Virus record (IMG/VR): IMGVR_UViG_3300033997_000126
Location: 1-49,883 of that record
From: a virus
Length of the DNA: 49,883 bases
Strand: one strand, 5' to 3'
Shown: positions 1 to 6,663 of the stretch, in pieces
How positions within the stretch are numbered: the first letter of the stretch is position 1
Layout: every line of letters begins with the position of its first letter
Translations under genes and position numbers: made by a program
The notes under the pieces: model-generated
Told to the model about the DNA's origin: nothing
Seen by the model: only the letters and a program-made list of their open reading frames with translations
Databases searched by the model: none

Positions 1-125
1 AGGCACTGTGGCAGTGACCGTAGATGCGAACGGCGTTCAGAACGGACCAAGTGCGCCAGGTATAGTCGGAGCTTGGGCAAGCGAAACGCGCCCGCGGAAC
101 ATCGCACTTCTATACTGCATAAAAT
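1..125. repeat. Left copy of 125-bp terminal direct repeat
   Basis: Bases 1-125 are identical to 49593-49717, the last part of the tail-collar fibre gene. After the repeat the copies diverge: here the next base is G and the sequence runs into the lysis cassette, while at the right end the next base is T and the sequence runs into an IS30-type element. The first base of the window lies inside the repeat, which fits a circular genome opened at an assembly branch point. Confidence 0.95.
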
Positions 126-175
126 GTGCGTGTTCTATACTGGTGGTGTGTTATGATTTGGCGAACAGAACTTAG
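2..175 (+). pseudogene. 3' part of tail-collar fibre gene (cut by window edge)
   Basis: This open frame enters from the left edge and encodes the same C-terminal stretch as the fibre gene at 49021-49722, up to the motif NIALLYCIK. The right copy then ends with Phe-stop. This copy instead continues about 17 codons (start CACSILVV) to a TAG at 173-175 and overlaps the start of the holin-like gene. On a circular genome this would be the last part of that fibre gene. The Phe-stop ending looks more typical of collar fibres, so the longer tail may result from a junction change. It is partial here. Confidence 0.6.
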
Positions 176-554
176 ACGAATTCGGGGGCAATTTGTGGAT
201 GCATTCAGCGATCTGGGAGAATGGGTAAAGACCATCATCCTCGGCCTGCTCGGGCTGCTTCTTTGGTACTTCAAGCGCAGTCAAGACCGCATCGACAAGC
301 GCCTCGACGAGTTGGGAACAGCCGTGGAGGCCCGGGCTATGGATGCAGATGTCGAGCGGTATCGCACGGAGACCGAACAGCGGATCAGGGACATCGAGGA
401 AGACGTCAAAGAGATGGGTGACAAGTTCACCGCCTCGATGCGCGAGGAGATAATGGGGCTGCGCACCGAGATGATGAGCACGCTCCAGGAGCAGAACAAG
501 CGCCTGGACCAGCTCATGCTTCACTTTACCAATCGCGACGGGGGCCAGCGTTGA
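153..554 (+). CDS. Holin-like protein: one membrane segment plus coiled coil
   Basis: About 133 residues. A single hydrophobic segment near residues 24-42 (around WVKTIILGLLGLLLWYF) is followed by a long charged, heptad-like region up to the C-terminus. The ATG at 153 is preceded by a GGTGG element. An in-frame GTG at 126 sits on the repeat junction and has no such site. The gene is directly followed by the endolysin (ATG two bases after its stop), the usual place for a holin. One-segment holins with cytoplasmic coiled coils exist, but no family was recognised with certainty. The role is inferred from topology and position. Confidence 0.65.
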   Translation: MIWRTELRRIRGQFVDAFSDLGEWVKTIILGLLGLLLWYFKRSQDRIDKRLDELGTAVEARAMDADVERYRTETEQRIRDIEEDVKEMGDKFTASMREEIMGLRTEMMSTLQEQNKRLDQLMLHFTNRDGGQR

Positions 555-555
555 T

Positions 556-1086
556 ATGGCCTCCCCAGGGAAGAAGTCGTTACTCAGCGCTGCCGTGCTG
601 GCTCTCGTGGCCGGTGGCGCAAGTGCCCCGGTGATCATGGATCAGTTCATCCGCGAAAAAGAGTCGAGCGACCGCTACGAGCTGAAAGCCTACCGGGACG
701 GCGCGAAGGTCTGGACCGTTTGCGACGGCAAGACCAAGGGCGTCACCAAAGACACCGTGATGACCAAGGCGCAGTGTGATGCGTGGCGCCAGACCGAGAT
801 CGGCCAGCGCCTGGCCTTCGTTCACTCCATCATCAAGGTGGATATGAGCGAGCCGGCTTGGGCCGGTCTCGGCAGCTGGTGCTTCAACGTCGGCAACGCC
901 GGCTGCAAGGGGTCCACTACCGTCCGCCTCATCAACCAGGGCCGCCAGGTGGATGGGTGCAAGGCGATGCTGATGTGGCGGTACATCACCCGCAACGGGA
1001 AGAAGATCGATTGCTCCACAGAGCAGCCCTGGTGCACGGGGCTGTGGGAGCGCAGGCAAGGGGAGAGCGAACTGTGCCAACTCTGA
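556..1086 (+). CDS. SAR-type endolysin, GH24 lysozyme family
   Basis: 176 residues. The weakly hydrophobic N-terminus (residues 8-28, rich in Ala and Gly) looks like a signal-anchor-release segment: the enzyme would be exported by Sec and freed when the holin collapses the membrane potential. The body matches the phage 21 R lysozyme family: AYRDGAKVWTVCDG, the NVGNAGCKGST region and a C-terminal RRQGESELC. Asp48 and Thr54 fit the Asp and Thr of the catalytic triad. The Glu normally nine residues before that Asp is Asp39 here, with Glu36 three residues further upstream. Several Cys residues could form regulatory disulfides. The end overlaps the Rz start. Confidence 0.88.
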   Translation: MASPGKKSLLSAAVLALVAGGASAPVIMDQFIREKESSDRYELKAYRDGAKVWTVCDGKTKGVTKDTVMTKAQCDAWRQTEIGQRLAFVHSIIKVDMSEPAWAGLGSWCFNVGNAGCKGSTTVRLINQGRQVDGCKAMLMWRYITRNGKKIDCSTEQPWCTGLWERRQGESELCQL

Positions 1087-1532
1087 ACGCGCGTATCGGC
1101 TTCTGGATCGCCCTGCTGGTGGTCGGCTTTGGTGCCGGCCTCTGGCTGATGTGGGGGCAGGTGGATGACGCCAGAGCGCGAGCCGCCGCGGCGAACGCGC
1201 AGGCGCTCGAACTCGGCAGCCGCCTCGAGGGCTATGCCAAGACGCTCGAGCAGATGCAGGAGCGCCAGCAGCAGACCGATGCCAGCATCGCGGCCAGGGC
1301 CGAGCAGGACAACCAAATGCGATCGCAGCTATCCCAGCTGCGTGCAGACCTGAGAGAGGTGATCAGCAGTGATCCCGAGTCTAAAAAGTGGGGCGCTGTG
1401 CCTGTGCCTGGCCCTGTCGCTGAGCGCCTGTGGGGCCCGGCAAAGCCTGCCGCCGGTCGAGCCGCAGATAGTCCGCGAACAGCCACCGGAAAGCCTGCTG
1501 CAGGACAGGGTGGAGCCGGTGCCGGAAAGTAG
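1074..1532 (+). CDS. Rz: Rz-like i-spanin
   Basis: About 152 residues from a GTG at 1074, which has a GGGGAGA ribosome site upstream and overlaps the last 13 bases of the endolysin. An N-terminal membrane anchor (FWIALLVVGFGAGLWLMW) is followed by a long Ala/Gln/Glu-rich coiled coil, the standard layout of an inner-membrane spanin that contacts an outer-membrane lipoprotein to fuse the membranes in the last step of lysis. The final third overlaps Rz1 in another frame and is rich in Pro, Ala and Gly, probably because of that overlap. Confidence 0.82.
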   Translation: MPTLNARIGFWIALLVVGFGAGLWLMWGQVDDARARAAAANAQALELGSRLEGYAKTLEQMQERQQQTDASIAARAEQDNQMRSQLSQLRADLREVISSDPESKKWGAVPVPGPVAERLWGPAKPAAGRAADSPRTATGKPAAGQGGAGAGK

Positions 1533-1671
1533 AGATAACGAAGGGCTCGCGAACTGGGCGATAGAGCTGCGCTGTGCGCTCCGTCAGTCCAACGCCGACA
1601 AGGCGGCCCTGCGAGCCTGGAAGCGCGGCCAGCAGTATGACAGCAGCCTGGCCCGCGCGAGGTGCGATTGA
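1369..1671 (+). CDS. Rz1: Rz1-like o-spanin lipoprotein, nested in Rz
   Basis: 100 residues from a GTG at 1369, with GAGAGG about 9 bases upstream. A short hydrophobic signal ends in a lipobox (LSLSAC, Cys21) followed by a Pro-rich segment, as expected of an outer-membrane o-spanin. The 5' half lies inside Rz in a different frame and the 3' half extends beyond it. At about 80 residues after processing it is longer than lambda Rz1 (about 40). The extra C-terminal part (residues 55-100, Arg/Ala-rich with Cys) has no recognised role. It is the last gene of the lysis cassette. Confidence 0.82.
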   Translation: MIPSLKSGALCLCLALSLSACGARQSLPPVEPQIVREQPPESLLQDRVEPVPESRDNEGLANWAIELRCALRQSNADKAALRAWKRGQQYDSSLARARCD

Positions 1672-1714
1672 TTTTTGGGGTGAGTTTGCACAGGGCTGCC
1701 ATGGATGGCGCATT

Positions 1715-1740
1715 GGCCCCACTTCGGTGGGGCCTTTTTT
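1715..1740 (+). terminator. Intrinsic terminator after lysis cassette
   Basis: A perfect 8-bp stem, GGCCCCAC paired with GTGGGGCC around a TTCG tetraloop, is followed by six T residues. It ends rightward lysis (late) transcription just before the convergent LuxR-type gene, whose stop codon lies at 1739. Confidence 0.9.
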
Positions 1741-2116
1741 ATATGAGCCTCGGCCTGATGTCGTGCACGCTCAGCTCGGTCTCCTCGCGCTTCCGGCGCG
1801 GCATACGCTTCCAGAACGCAGAGCCGTCCTCTTCACAGGTGAAGTGCGTCAGCACCGCCAAGAGCAACATGCTGTTGGTCGCGCGCAGGATCCCCAGCAC
1901 AAAAGCCCGGGTGACCAGATGCGGCCGGTTGGAGGCGCGCAGCTTGTCTGCGGCCTTGGTGATGTGCGCGTTCGCAGTTGCTTCGCTGATGCCGAGAATC
2001 GTCCCCGCTTCCCAGGCTGTCTTCCCCTCTGCCACCCACAACAACGCCTCGGCCTCGCGAGGGGTGAGCGGTCCCAAATCGCAGATCTCCACTTCTCTTC
2101 CACTGAGAGTGTTCAT
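1739..2116 (-). CDS. LuxR-type HTH protein without sensor domain
   Basis: 125 residues. Residues 16-75 form a LuxR/FixJ-type DNA-binding domain: LTPREAEALLWVAEGKTAWE opens it, then GISEATANAHITKAADKL as the helix-turn-helix. There is no autoinducer-binding or receiver domain in front (only about 15 residues). The C-terminal 45 residues hold a hydrophobic patch (NSMLLLAVLTHF) and a basic/acidic tail. It lies between the lysis terminator and the integrase, convergent with lysis. Its promoter contains the same TGCGCA double motif as the early promoters, so it is probably silent in lysogens. The target is unknown; a lysis-lysogeny or late-gene regulator is possible. Confidence 0.82.
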   Translation of the reverse strand: MNTLSGREVEICDLGPLTPREAEALLWVAEGKTAWEAGTILGISEATANAHITKAADKLRASNRPHLVTRAFVLGILRATNSMLLLAVLTHFTCEEDGSAFWKRMPRRKREETELSVHDIRPRLI

Positions 2117-2184
2117 GTTGAACCCCGCCGTTGTCCGGCTGTTGGTTTATTACACTTCGGTTACAGTATTCACCGACGAGTAAC

Positions 2185-2212
2185 ATTATTGCGCAATACT
2201 GCGCATTCACAA
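2185..2212 (-). promoter_or_regulatory. Promoter with TGCGCA operator for the LuxR-type gene
   Basis: Read leftward: -35 TTGTGA (2212-2207), 16-bp spacer, -10 AATAAT (2190-2185). The spacer holds TGCGCA-N4-TGCGCA (2205-2190), the same double motif found at the early promoters at 16036, 16841 and 19405. A roughly 60-base leader to the ATG at 2116 follows. Assignment to the phage repressor or Cro is inferred from the shared motif. Confidence 0.65.
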
Positions 2213-2220
2213 GAGGCGCA

Positions 2221-2251
2221 AAAAGAAAAACCCGCCGGAGTGGCGGGTTTG
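2221..2251 (-). terminator. Intrinsic terminator after integrase
   Basis: The stem AAACCCGCC/GGCGGGTTT (2229-2237 with 2243-2251, loop GGAGT) is followed on the minus strand by TTTTTCTTTTT-like sequence. It would stop leftward transcription leaving the integrase gene. The stretch 2252-2339 holds nothing else I can recognise. Confidence 0.8.
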
Positions 2252-2339
2252 TTGTGATGGACTGCAGTTGAACTCTTACATACGACCCCCTGCGAAAACG
2301 AGGACGCTCATAAAGCGTGTGTCGAGCAGAGTTAGTGTA

Positions 2340-3602
2340 TCAGGCCGCCCGGATCCTCTCCACCTTCTCCCGCAACACCGAATCGAGCCAGGCTGACCAC
2401 TTCCCCATCGCCTCCCGCATCTGCGGCAGGTAGTCGGCCCGGTCGTAGGACTTGGAGCCGGTGTCGTGCTTGGCGTGCTGCTGGATCAGGTCGCGGGTGA
2501 ACCGGTCAATGCCGGCGTCGGCCGTGCGCGACTTCCACGTCCGGCGGAGATCCCGGGTCTGGAAGGCCGCCAGGCCAACGTCAGGGCGCTCCAGCCAGCG
2601 GCTGATCGCCTGGTTGATGCTGCGGTGACGGATGATCCCAGCGCTGCCTGTGCGTGCCGGAAACAGCGGGCCATCACCGTGCCGGCGCATCAGCTCGCGT
2701 AGCACCGGCAATGCCTGGCTAGGTAGCGGCACTGTATGGGGATGCTTGCCGCCTTTGGTCTTGTGGGCTGGCATCTTCCAGAGCCCGGCCTCGAGGTCGA
2801 TCTCCTTCCCCTCGATGCGCAGGGTCTCCTGCACCCGCTGGCCGCAGCAGATCAGCAGGCGGATGCAGGCCCCAGCCTCTCGGCCAAAGCCGTCGGCGTC
2901 GATCGCCGTGGCCTTCCAGAGCTGGCGCAGCTCGGCCGGCACGAGGGCCCGGTCTCGGGTCTTGATGGCCCCGGTATCCTTCGGAACGTCGGCGGCCGGG
3001 TTGCGGGTGATCCCCCAGTCCTGCCGATTCGCGCTGGTGTAATCGTTCGCCGACTTCATAGCCCAGGCGAAGGCGGAGGCGATATAGCTGCGGGACTTGT
3101 CGGCCGCCCCACGGTGGCCCCGCTGGTAGGCTTTGGCCACGTAGGCCACCACATCCCCAGGGCTTACCTCGGCTGCCGCCCTGTGCCGCCCCAGGGCGTC
3201 GGCGGCGTTATCCTTGGCCAGCAGCAGGGCCCGCTCGACCTCGTCGGCGCTGGCCCGGCCCTTGGCCTTCATGCTGGCAACGTACCCCTCGAACATCCGG
3301 CCGACGGTGGCCACGCTGCTGAATGCCGGCTCCCGGGGTGCGCCGGGGTCTCCACCCTCGGCCACCTGGGCAAACACCTTGCGGGCCATCTCGCGGGCCT
3401 TCTCGGGCGGGAAGTCGCTGCAGCGGCCGAGGGTCTGCTTGCGCTGGGTGCGGGTGTCCTTGGTCCGGTACCTGACCACGTAGGTCTTGCGGCCGCTCGG
3501 TTTGACCCGGATGCCGAAGCCTTCCACCTCGCTATCCCAGACCCACACGTCGGCGGCTTCCGGGCGGGTGTTGTCGATCAGGGTCTTGTTGAGCTTAGGC
3601 AT
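2340..3602 (-). CDS. int: Tyrosine integrase
   Basis: 420 residues. The N-terminal arm-binding domain (KPSGRKTYVVRYR, TLGRCSDFPPEKARE) is of the P4-integrase type. The catalytic domain shows Arg256 (CGQRVQET), the DLRRT box with Arg353, His376 (IQQHAKHD) and the nucleophile Tyr386 (KSYDRADY). The position before DLRRT that is usually His is Arg350. The ATG has a strong AGGAGAGG site upstream. The gene sits next to attP (tRNA-Arg 3' half), as expected for an enzyme recombining phage and host at that tRNA gene. Length is typical for the family. Confidence 0.95.
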   Translation of the reverse strand: MPKLNKTLIDNTRPEAADVWVWDSEVEGFGIRVKPSGRKTYVVRYRTKDTRTQRKQTLGRCSDFPPEKAREMARKVFAQVAEGGDPGAPREPAFSSVATVGRMFEGYVASMKAKGRASADEVERALLLAKDNAADALGRHRAAAEVSPGDVVAYVAKAYQRGHRGAADKSRSYIASAFAWAMKSANDYTSANRQDWGITRNPAADVPKDTGAIKTRDRALVPAELRQLWKATAIDADGFGREAGACIRLLICCGQRVQETLRIEGKEIDLEAGLWKMPAHKTKGGKHPHTVPLPSQALPVLRELMRRHGDGPLFPARTGSAGIIRHRSINQAISRWLERPDVGLAAFQTRDLRRTWKSRTADAGIDRFTRDLIQQHAKHDTGSKSYDRADYLPQMREAMGKWSAWLDSVLREKVERIRAA

Positions 3603-3627
3603 AGTCCTCTCCTAGGCGGCCAGTTCC

Positions 3628-3909
3628 GGGGCGCAGCTGGGGCGCAAAAATCCGGTGAGCGGCGTGATACTGCTGGATCAGCCGGGAGCGCGTCACGCTG
3701 CTAAGCGGCTGAAATTGCGTGCTTTAATGGCTTTTGGTGATTTTGCGGGGGCCCGTCGTGAACCCCGACCACCCAGACTACGAATCTGGGGGTCAGAGGT
3801 TCGAATCCTTTCGGGCGCGCCAATTTTTCTCCGTGTTTTCCGTGCCTTGCGGCGGGCCCCTGTCATAGCACAGGGGCGCACAGTAAGCGAGGGGCGCCCC
3901 TGGGGCGCA
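3628..3909. other. attP: Attachment site attP with integrase arm sites
   Basis: The core is the tRNA-Arg 3' half at 3771-3822. Five same-orientation GGGGCGCN repeats flank it: two on the integrase side (3628-3635, 3639-3646, 11 bp apart) and three on the other (3873-3880, 3891-3898 ending in C, 3902-3909). Directly repeated arm-type sites around a core are the layout of an attP used by a tyrosine integrase. No second copy of the core occurs in the window and phage genes continue on both sides, so this is attP rather than attL or attR. The rest of 3603-3917 contains no gene. Confidence 0.75.
3771..3822 (+). other. tRNA-Arg(ACG) 3' half: crossover core
   Basis: The anticodon arm (stem CCAGA/TCTGG, loop CTACGAA, anticodon ACG at 3780-3782), variable loop, T-arm with TTCGAAT and 3' acceptor strand CGGGCGC-G-CCA are intact. 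Upstream, acceptor pairing is only partial (GGGCCCG at 3749-3755) and there is no D-arm, so this is not a working tRNA. It would rebuild the 3' end of the host gene after integration. Confidence 0.85.
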
Positions 3910-3917
3910 GGCCAAAA

Positions 3918-4112
3918 TCACGAGCCCCGCGAGGTCATCGCCACCGAGATCGCGATGTTCGCCTCGATGCTGGCGATGCGAAGGGCCTCGACCACCGGCT
4001 TGTTCGAGGCGCCCCTGCACATGGCGTCATGCACCTCGATGTCGTCGGGCTCCGGGAAGAAGACCATCCTCCCGGGGCGCCATGGCAGGTGTTCGACCCG
4101 CAGCCGTTTCAT
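3918..4112 (-). CDS. Small hypothetical protein (64 aa)
   Basis: 64 residues starting MKRLRVEHLPWRPGRM and ending in MTSRGS. No motif recognised. It starts 11 bases after the stop of the secreted-protein gene and is the last gene of the long leftward early operon before attP. The start is an ATG with only a weak upstream site. A soluble protein of unknown function, supported mainly by its place in the operon. Confidence 0.45.
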   Translation of the reverse strand: MKRLRVEHLPWRPGRMVFFPEPDDIEVHDAMCRGASNKPVVEALRIASIEANIAISVAMTSRGS

Positions 4113-4123
4113 GGGCGGTCTAC

Positions 4124-4579
4124 TCAGTGGGCCAGGAACACATGCCGGTAATGCTTGCCGGCCGGCTTGAGCCCCTGCACATCCTCGGGCGCCGCTTCCT
4201 TGCAGAACCGGAAGTAGGACAGGAGCGGGCAGTACCCCGAGCCGATCTCCTGCAGGGCCCGGCAGTCCTCCTGCCAAGCCATGGCCTGGGCGAACTGGTC
4301 CTCGGTGCAGATGGTCAGGAGAGGCGTGGCCACGTCCACCGTCTCGCGCTCACCGCTCGTGCCGGTTGACAGCATCAAGGGGACGTACAGCGGAACGATG
4401 GTGGTGCTCGTGCCGCGGTAGTTGGTGGTCGGCACGTTGCGCACCACCGGGGCAGGGCGTGACACTGTAACCGGCCTGGCCACCACGGCGGGCCGAGCAA
4501 CCACGACGACCGGGGCTGCGTTGGGGGCGCTGGGCCAGCACATGGCCAGCAGCAGGGCGGGGAGGATGGATCTTTTCAT
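4124..4579 (-). CDS. Secreted Val/Pro-repeat hypothetical protein
   Basis: 151 residues. A Sec-type signal peptide (KRSILPALLLAMCWPSAPNA, cleavage near residue 21) is followed by a low-complexity stretch of VVVARPAVVARPVTV type and then a C-terminal domain with four Cys that could form disulfides. It is predicted periplasmic or outer-membrane associated, unusual within an early operon, and might alter the host envelope (for instance exclusion), but nothing identifies such a role. The gene has a good GAAGGAAA site and the CAACAACCAAG leader shared with several other genes in this phage. Confidence 0.6.
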   Translation of the reverse strand: MKRSILPALLLAMCWPSAPNAAPVVVVARPAVVARPVTVSRPAPVVRNVPTTNYRGTSTTIVPLYVPLMLSTGTSGERETVDVATPLLTICTEDQFAQAMAWQEDCRALQEIGSGYCPLLSYFRFCKEAAPEDVQGLKPAGKHYRHVFLAH

Positions 4580-4621
4580 GGGTGTTTCCTTCTTGGTTGT
4601 TGGGGCCCTTCGGCCCGTGTG

Positions 4622-5410
4622 TTACAGGCGCTCCCGCCTGATTTGTTTGCGTGCAACGGCAGGATCTTGACCACCGAAAAGCTCTGCGCGGTGAGCCACG
4701 ATCTTGTCGAATGCTGCGCGGTCGATGGTGTCTGGCATGGGCCCACCTTCGGCGAGTGCGGTCAGCATGTCGATCGCCTCGGAGAGCAGCTGCTCGGTGT
4801 ACCAGTTCCGCAAGCGGTCATAACTGTGCTTGCGCTTCTCCTCCTTGTGTTCCTCTACCAGCTTCGCCAGACGACTGGCCTCGTTGCTCGCAATCCGGAT
4901 CCGCTGGTTCGCCTCTTCTGGGTCGCCCACTCTGTGCAGAAGGTGGGCCATCATGTCCCGCTCCAACTGATCGTTTACCTGGTGAGACCAGCACCAGATC
5001 AGCGGGTGATTCCAGTAGTGCCAAATCAGGCAGCAGACGTGCCCTGCCATGACCTTCACGTGCCCGCGTGAATTCACCCACAACAGGCCCCAGCCGTGCG
5101 GCAGGTCGTCCAGGGTGATGATACCTTCCGGGCACATGTAGTAGCGCCAGGTGCCCATCCCGAGCACCTCACCAGAGCGATGCGGCTTCTTGGCATCGGC
5201 GAGGAAGTCGGATCGGGACACTTTCACCTCGACGACGATGGAGCCGCCGCCCCATCCCCAGCGATACCCCCAGGCGTCAGCTCGCTCTCCACCATAGAGG
5301 CCGCCAACCTCCTGCAGGGCGATCTGGCATCCTGGTCCCCGCCCAGAGCTGGGGCGCTTGAGCCATGACACGGCGATCTCCTGCAGGCTCTTGTGGGTGA
5401 ATTCAGCCAT
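4622..5410 (-). CDS. MmcB-like PD-(D/E)XK nuclease-fold protein
   Basis: 262 residues. The N-terminal half matches the MmcB-like phage family: DAWGYRWGWGGGSIVVEVKV carries a D...ExK nuclease-type signature, followed by SRSDFLADAKKPHR, GMGTWRYYMCPEGII and LPHGWGLLWV. The C-terminal half is helical and charged. MmcB-family proteins are tied to DNA repair and mobile-element biology, but the activity of phage members is not established as far as I know. Its stop overlaps nothing, and its start overlaps the end of the upstream small gene by a few bases, as elsewhere in this operon. Confidence 0.65.
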   Translation of the reverse strand: MAEFTHKSLQEIAVSWLKRPSSGRGPGCQIALQEVGGLYGGERADAWGYRWGWGGGSIVVEVKVSRSDFLADAKKPHRSGEVLGMGTWRYYMCPEGIITLDDLPHGWGLLWVNSRGHVKVMAGHVCCLIWHYWNHPLIWCWSHQVNDQLERDMMAHLLHRVGDPEEANQRIRIASNEASRLAKLVEEHKEEKRKHSYDRLRNWYTEQLLSEAIDMLTALAEGGPMPDTIDRAAFDKIVAHRAELFGGQDPAVARKQIRRERL

Positions 5411-5582
5411 ACCGCACCCCGATCAGCTTAGCCCTGCGCACTTCGCGCCGGATCCACTGGTAGTCATGCTGGAACCAGTCGCGCTTGCTCCGGGTCCTGC
5501 GGATCCACGTCGCCGAGTTCCACAGTCTGCGCAGCTCTTTCACCTGGCTGGCGCGCTTCAGCTCCTTGATGGTCAGCATCAT
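5403..5582 (-). CDS. Small basic hypothetical protein
   Basis: About 59 residues (MMLTIKELKRASQVKELRRL...), rich in Arg, Lys and Trp. It may bind nucleic acid, but no motif is recognised. The ATG overlaps the TGA of the upstream gene (ATGA), indicating translational coupling, and the gene overlaps the start of the MmcB-like gene. Confidence 0.55.
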   Translation of the reverse strand: MMLTIKELKRASQVKELRRLWNSATWIRRTRSKRDWFQHDYQWIRREVRRAKLIGVRYG

Positions 5583-5767
5583 GACCGTGCGCTCCAGTCC
5601 TTCGGTGCCCACACCAGGTGCAGGGTGTCGCGGTCGTATGCCTGCGCCTCGCCCTTCTCGTTGGTGATGGTGACCTCGTCCTCGTTCTCTGCCGAGATGA
5701 AGCCTTTGGCGCCATTGCGCAGGCTGACGTGGGTGTAAACAATCTCCTTTCCGGCTGTTGCCATCAT
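5579..5767 (-). CDS. Small hypothetical protein (62 aa)
   Basis: 62 residues (MMATAGKEIVYTHVSLRN...) with a beta-rich look: GFISAENEDEVTITNEKGEAQAYDRDTLHLVW resembles a small barrel (SH3- or KOW-like). It starts at an ATG preceded by AAGGAG, overlapping the upstream stop by ATGA. A longer in-frame extension upstream has no ribosome site. Function unknown. Confidence 0.55.
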   Translation of the reverse strand: MMATAGKEIVYTHVSLRNGAKGFISAENEDEVTITNEKGEAQAYDRDTLHLVWAPKDWSARS

Positions 5768-6006
5768 GGTGCGGTCTCCTTGTTGTTCAGGTAGTAGCAG
5801 TATCCTTCTGGCAGCCCCTCGACTTGGTAGCAGAGCGGGATATCCATCTGGGTTTGCACCGGGTGGCGCACGCCCGGCTCGTGATGGTTGGCCATGATGG
5901 TCGGCCAGAACGCCAGCACCAGGAGCACCGCCCACAGGGCCGGAGCGAGCAGGAGCCACCAGTTGCTGAACCCCTGCTCGGCGTAGCGCCTATATACAGT
6001 TTCCAT
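5764..6006 (-). CDS. Small membrane protein (80 aa)
   Basis: 80 residues from an ATG with GAGAGG upstream (an in-frame GTG at 6012 overlaps that site and is less likely). One transmembrane segment at about residues 18-38 (WLLLAPALWAVLLVLAFWPTI) is followed by a roughly 40-residue outer part with two Cys. Inner-membrane protein of unknown function within the early operon. Confidence 0.6.
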   Translation of the reverse strand: METVYRRYAEQGFSNWWLLLAPALWAVLLVLAFWPTIMANHHEPGVRHPVQTQMDIPLCYQVEGLPEGYCYYLNNKETAP

Positions 6007-6015
6007 ATTCACCTC

Positions 6016-6219
6016 TCAGTATCGGTACGGGAGCAGGCTGCCCAAGACCGCAGACCTCGACTCGCGCTCGATGCTGATCTTGCGCGATGGGCGGAACGGT
6101 ATGGCCTTGCTGGCCTCCCGCAGCGCCAGCTGCTCCGGGGTCAGGGTTGCGAGCCACTCGGCCAGGTGCTGGTCATACTCGACCATCACCCTGGCGATGA
6201 TCTGCTCACGGCTTTCCAC
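6016..6219 (-). CDS. Small hypothetical protein (67 aa)
   Basis: 67 residues, GTG start with AAGAAGG upstream; it overlaps the end of the previous gene by 14 bases. Begins VESREQIIARVMVEYDQHL and is mainly helical and charged, with a basic C-terminus. No family recognised. Confidence 0.5.
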   Translation of the reverse strand: MESREQIIARVMVEYDQHLAEWLATLTPEQLALREASKAIPFRPSRKISIERESRSAVLGSLLPYRY

Positions 6220-6406
6220 GGCGCACCTTCTTAGCCGGGGTCTCTGGGCCCCTGATCTCGATGTCCGAGTCATTCCAGCCAGCAAGCCACCAGTGCCTGT
6301 CCTCCATGTTCAGGTCGACAGGCGGCACCTTCGGGCGGTTGCGCTCTCGCGCGATCACGCCCATCGCATAGACGGTGTTTTGGTGCTTGGTGGCCCCCTC
6401 GATCAC
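6206..6406 (-). CDS. Small hypothetical protein (66 aa)
   Basis: 66 residues from a GTG with GGGAGG upstream, coupled to the preceding gene by a GTGA overlap. Contains DRHWWLAGWNDSDIEI and a basic C-terminal tail (PAKKVRRGKP). No function recognised. Confidence 0.5.
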   Translation of the reverse strand: MIEGATKHQNTVYAMGVIARERNRPKVPPVDLNMEDRHWWLAGWNDSDIEIRGPETPAKKVRRGKP

Positions 6407-6663
6407 GCCACACCTCCCACCGCCTCGAAGGCGAACAGCGGGCGACTGTTACCGAACTGGCGAGACTTGCCGATCCGCTCCGGTTTCAGCTTCACCTTCT
6501 TCGCAAGGCCGGCGTCGACCAGTTTGGTTAAGCGCGCCCTGAGCCCCTCGGTATCGGTGCTGAACTCGATGCACACGCCCTCGCTCACCAGCTGGGCGAT
6601 GGTGACGCGGCGCCCTTCCAGCTTCTTGAGCAGGGCCAGGTCGGCGTCTTTGATTGCGGTCAT
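6403..6663 (-). CDS. Winged-helix-like small protein
   Basis: 86 residues (MTAIKDADLALLKKLEGRRVTI...). The pattern 'LLKKLEGRRVTIAQLVSEG ... LRARLTKLVDAGLAKKVKL' resembles a winged-helix domain: recognition helix, then a basic wing with GKSRQFGNSRPLF. It is a plausible DNA-binding regulator. The start overlaps the stop of the Dam-type methylase gene by ATGA. The target is unknown. Confidence 0.55.
   Translation of the reverse strand: MTAIKDADLALLKKLEGRRVTIAQLVSEGVCIEFSTDTEGLRARLTKLVDAGLAKKVKLKPERIGKSRQFGNSRPLFAFEAVGGVA

Noticed and set aside
3749-3822. Intact tRNA gene
   Set aside because: The 3' half is perfect but the D-arm is missing and the 5' acceptor pairing is broken, so it is an attachment core and not a functional tRNA.
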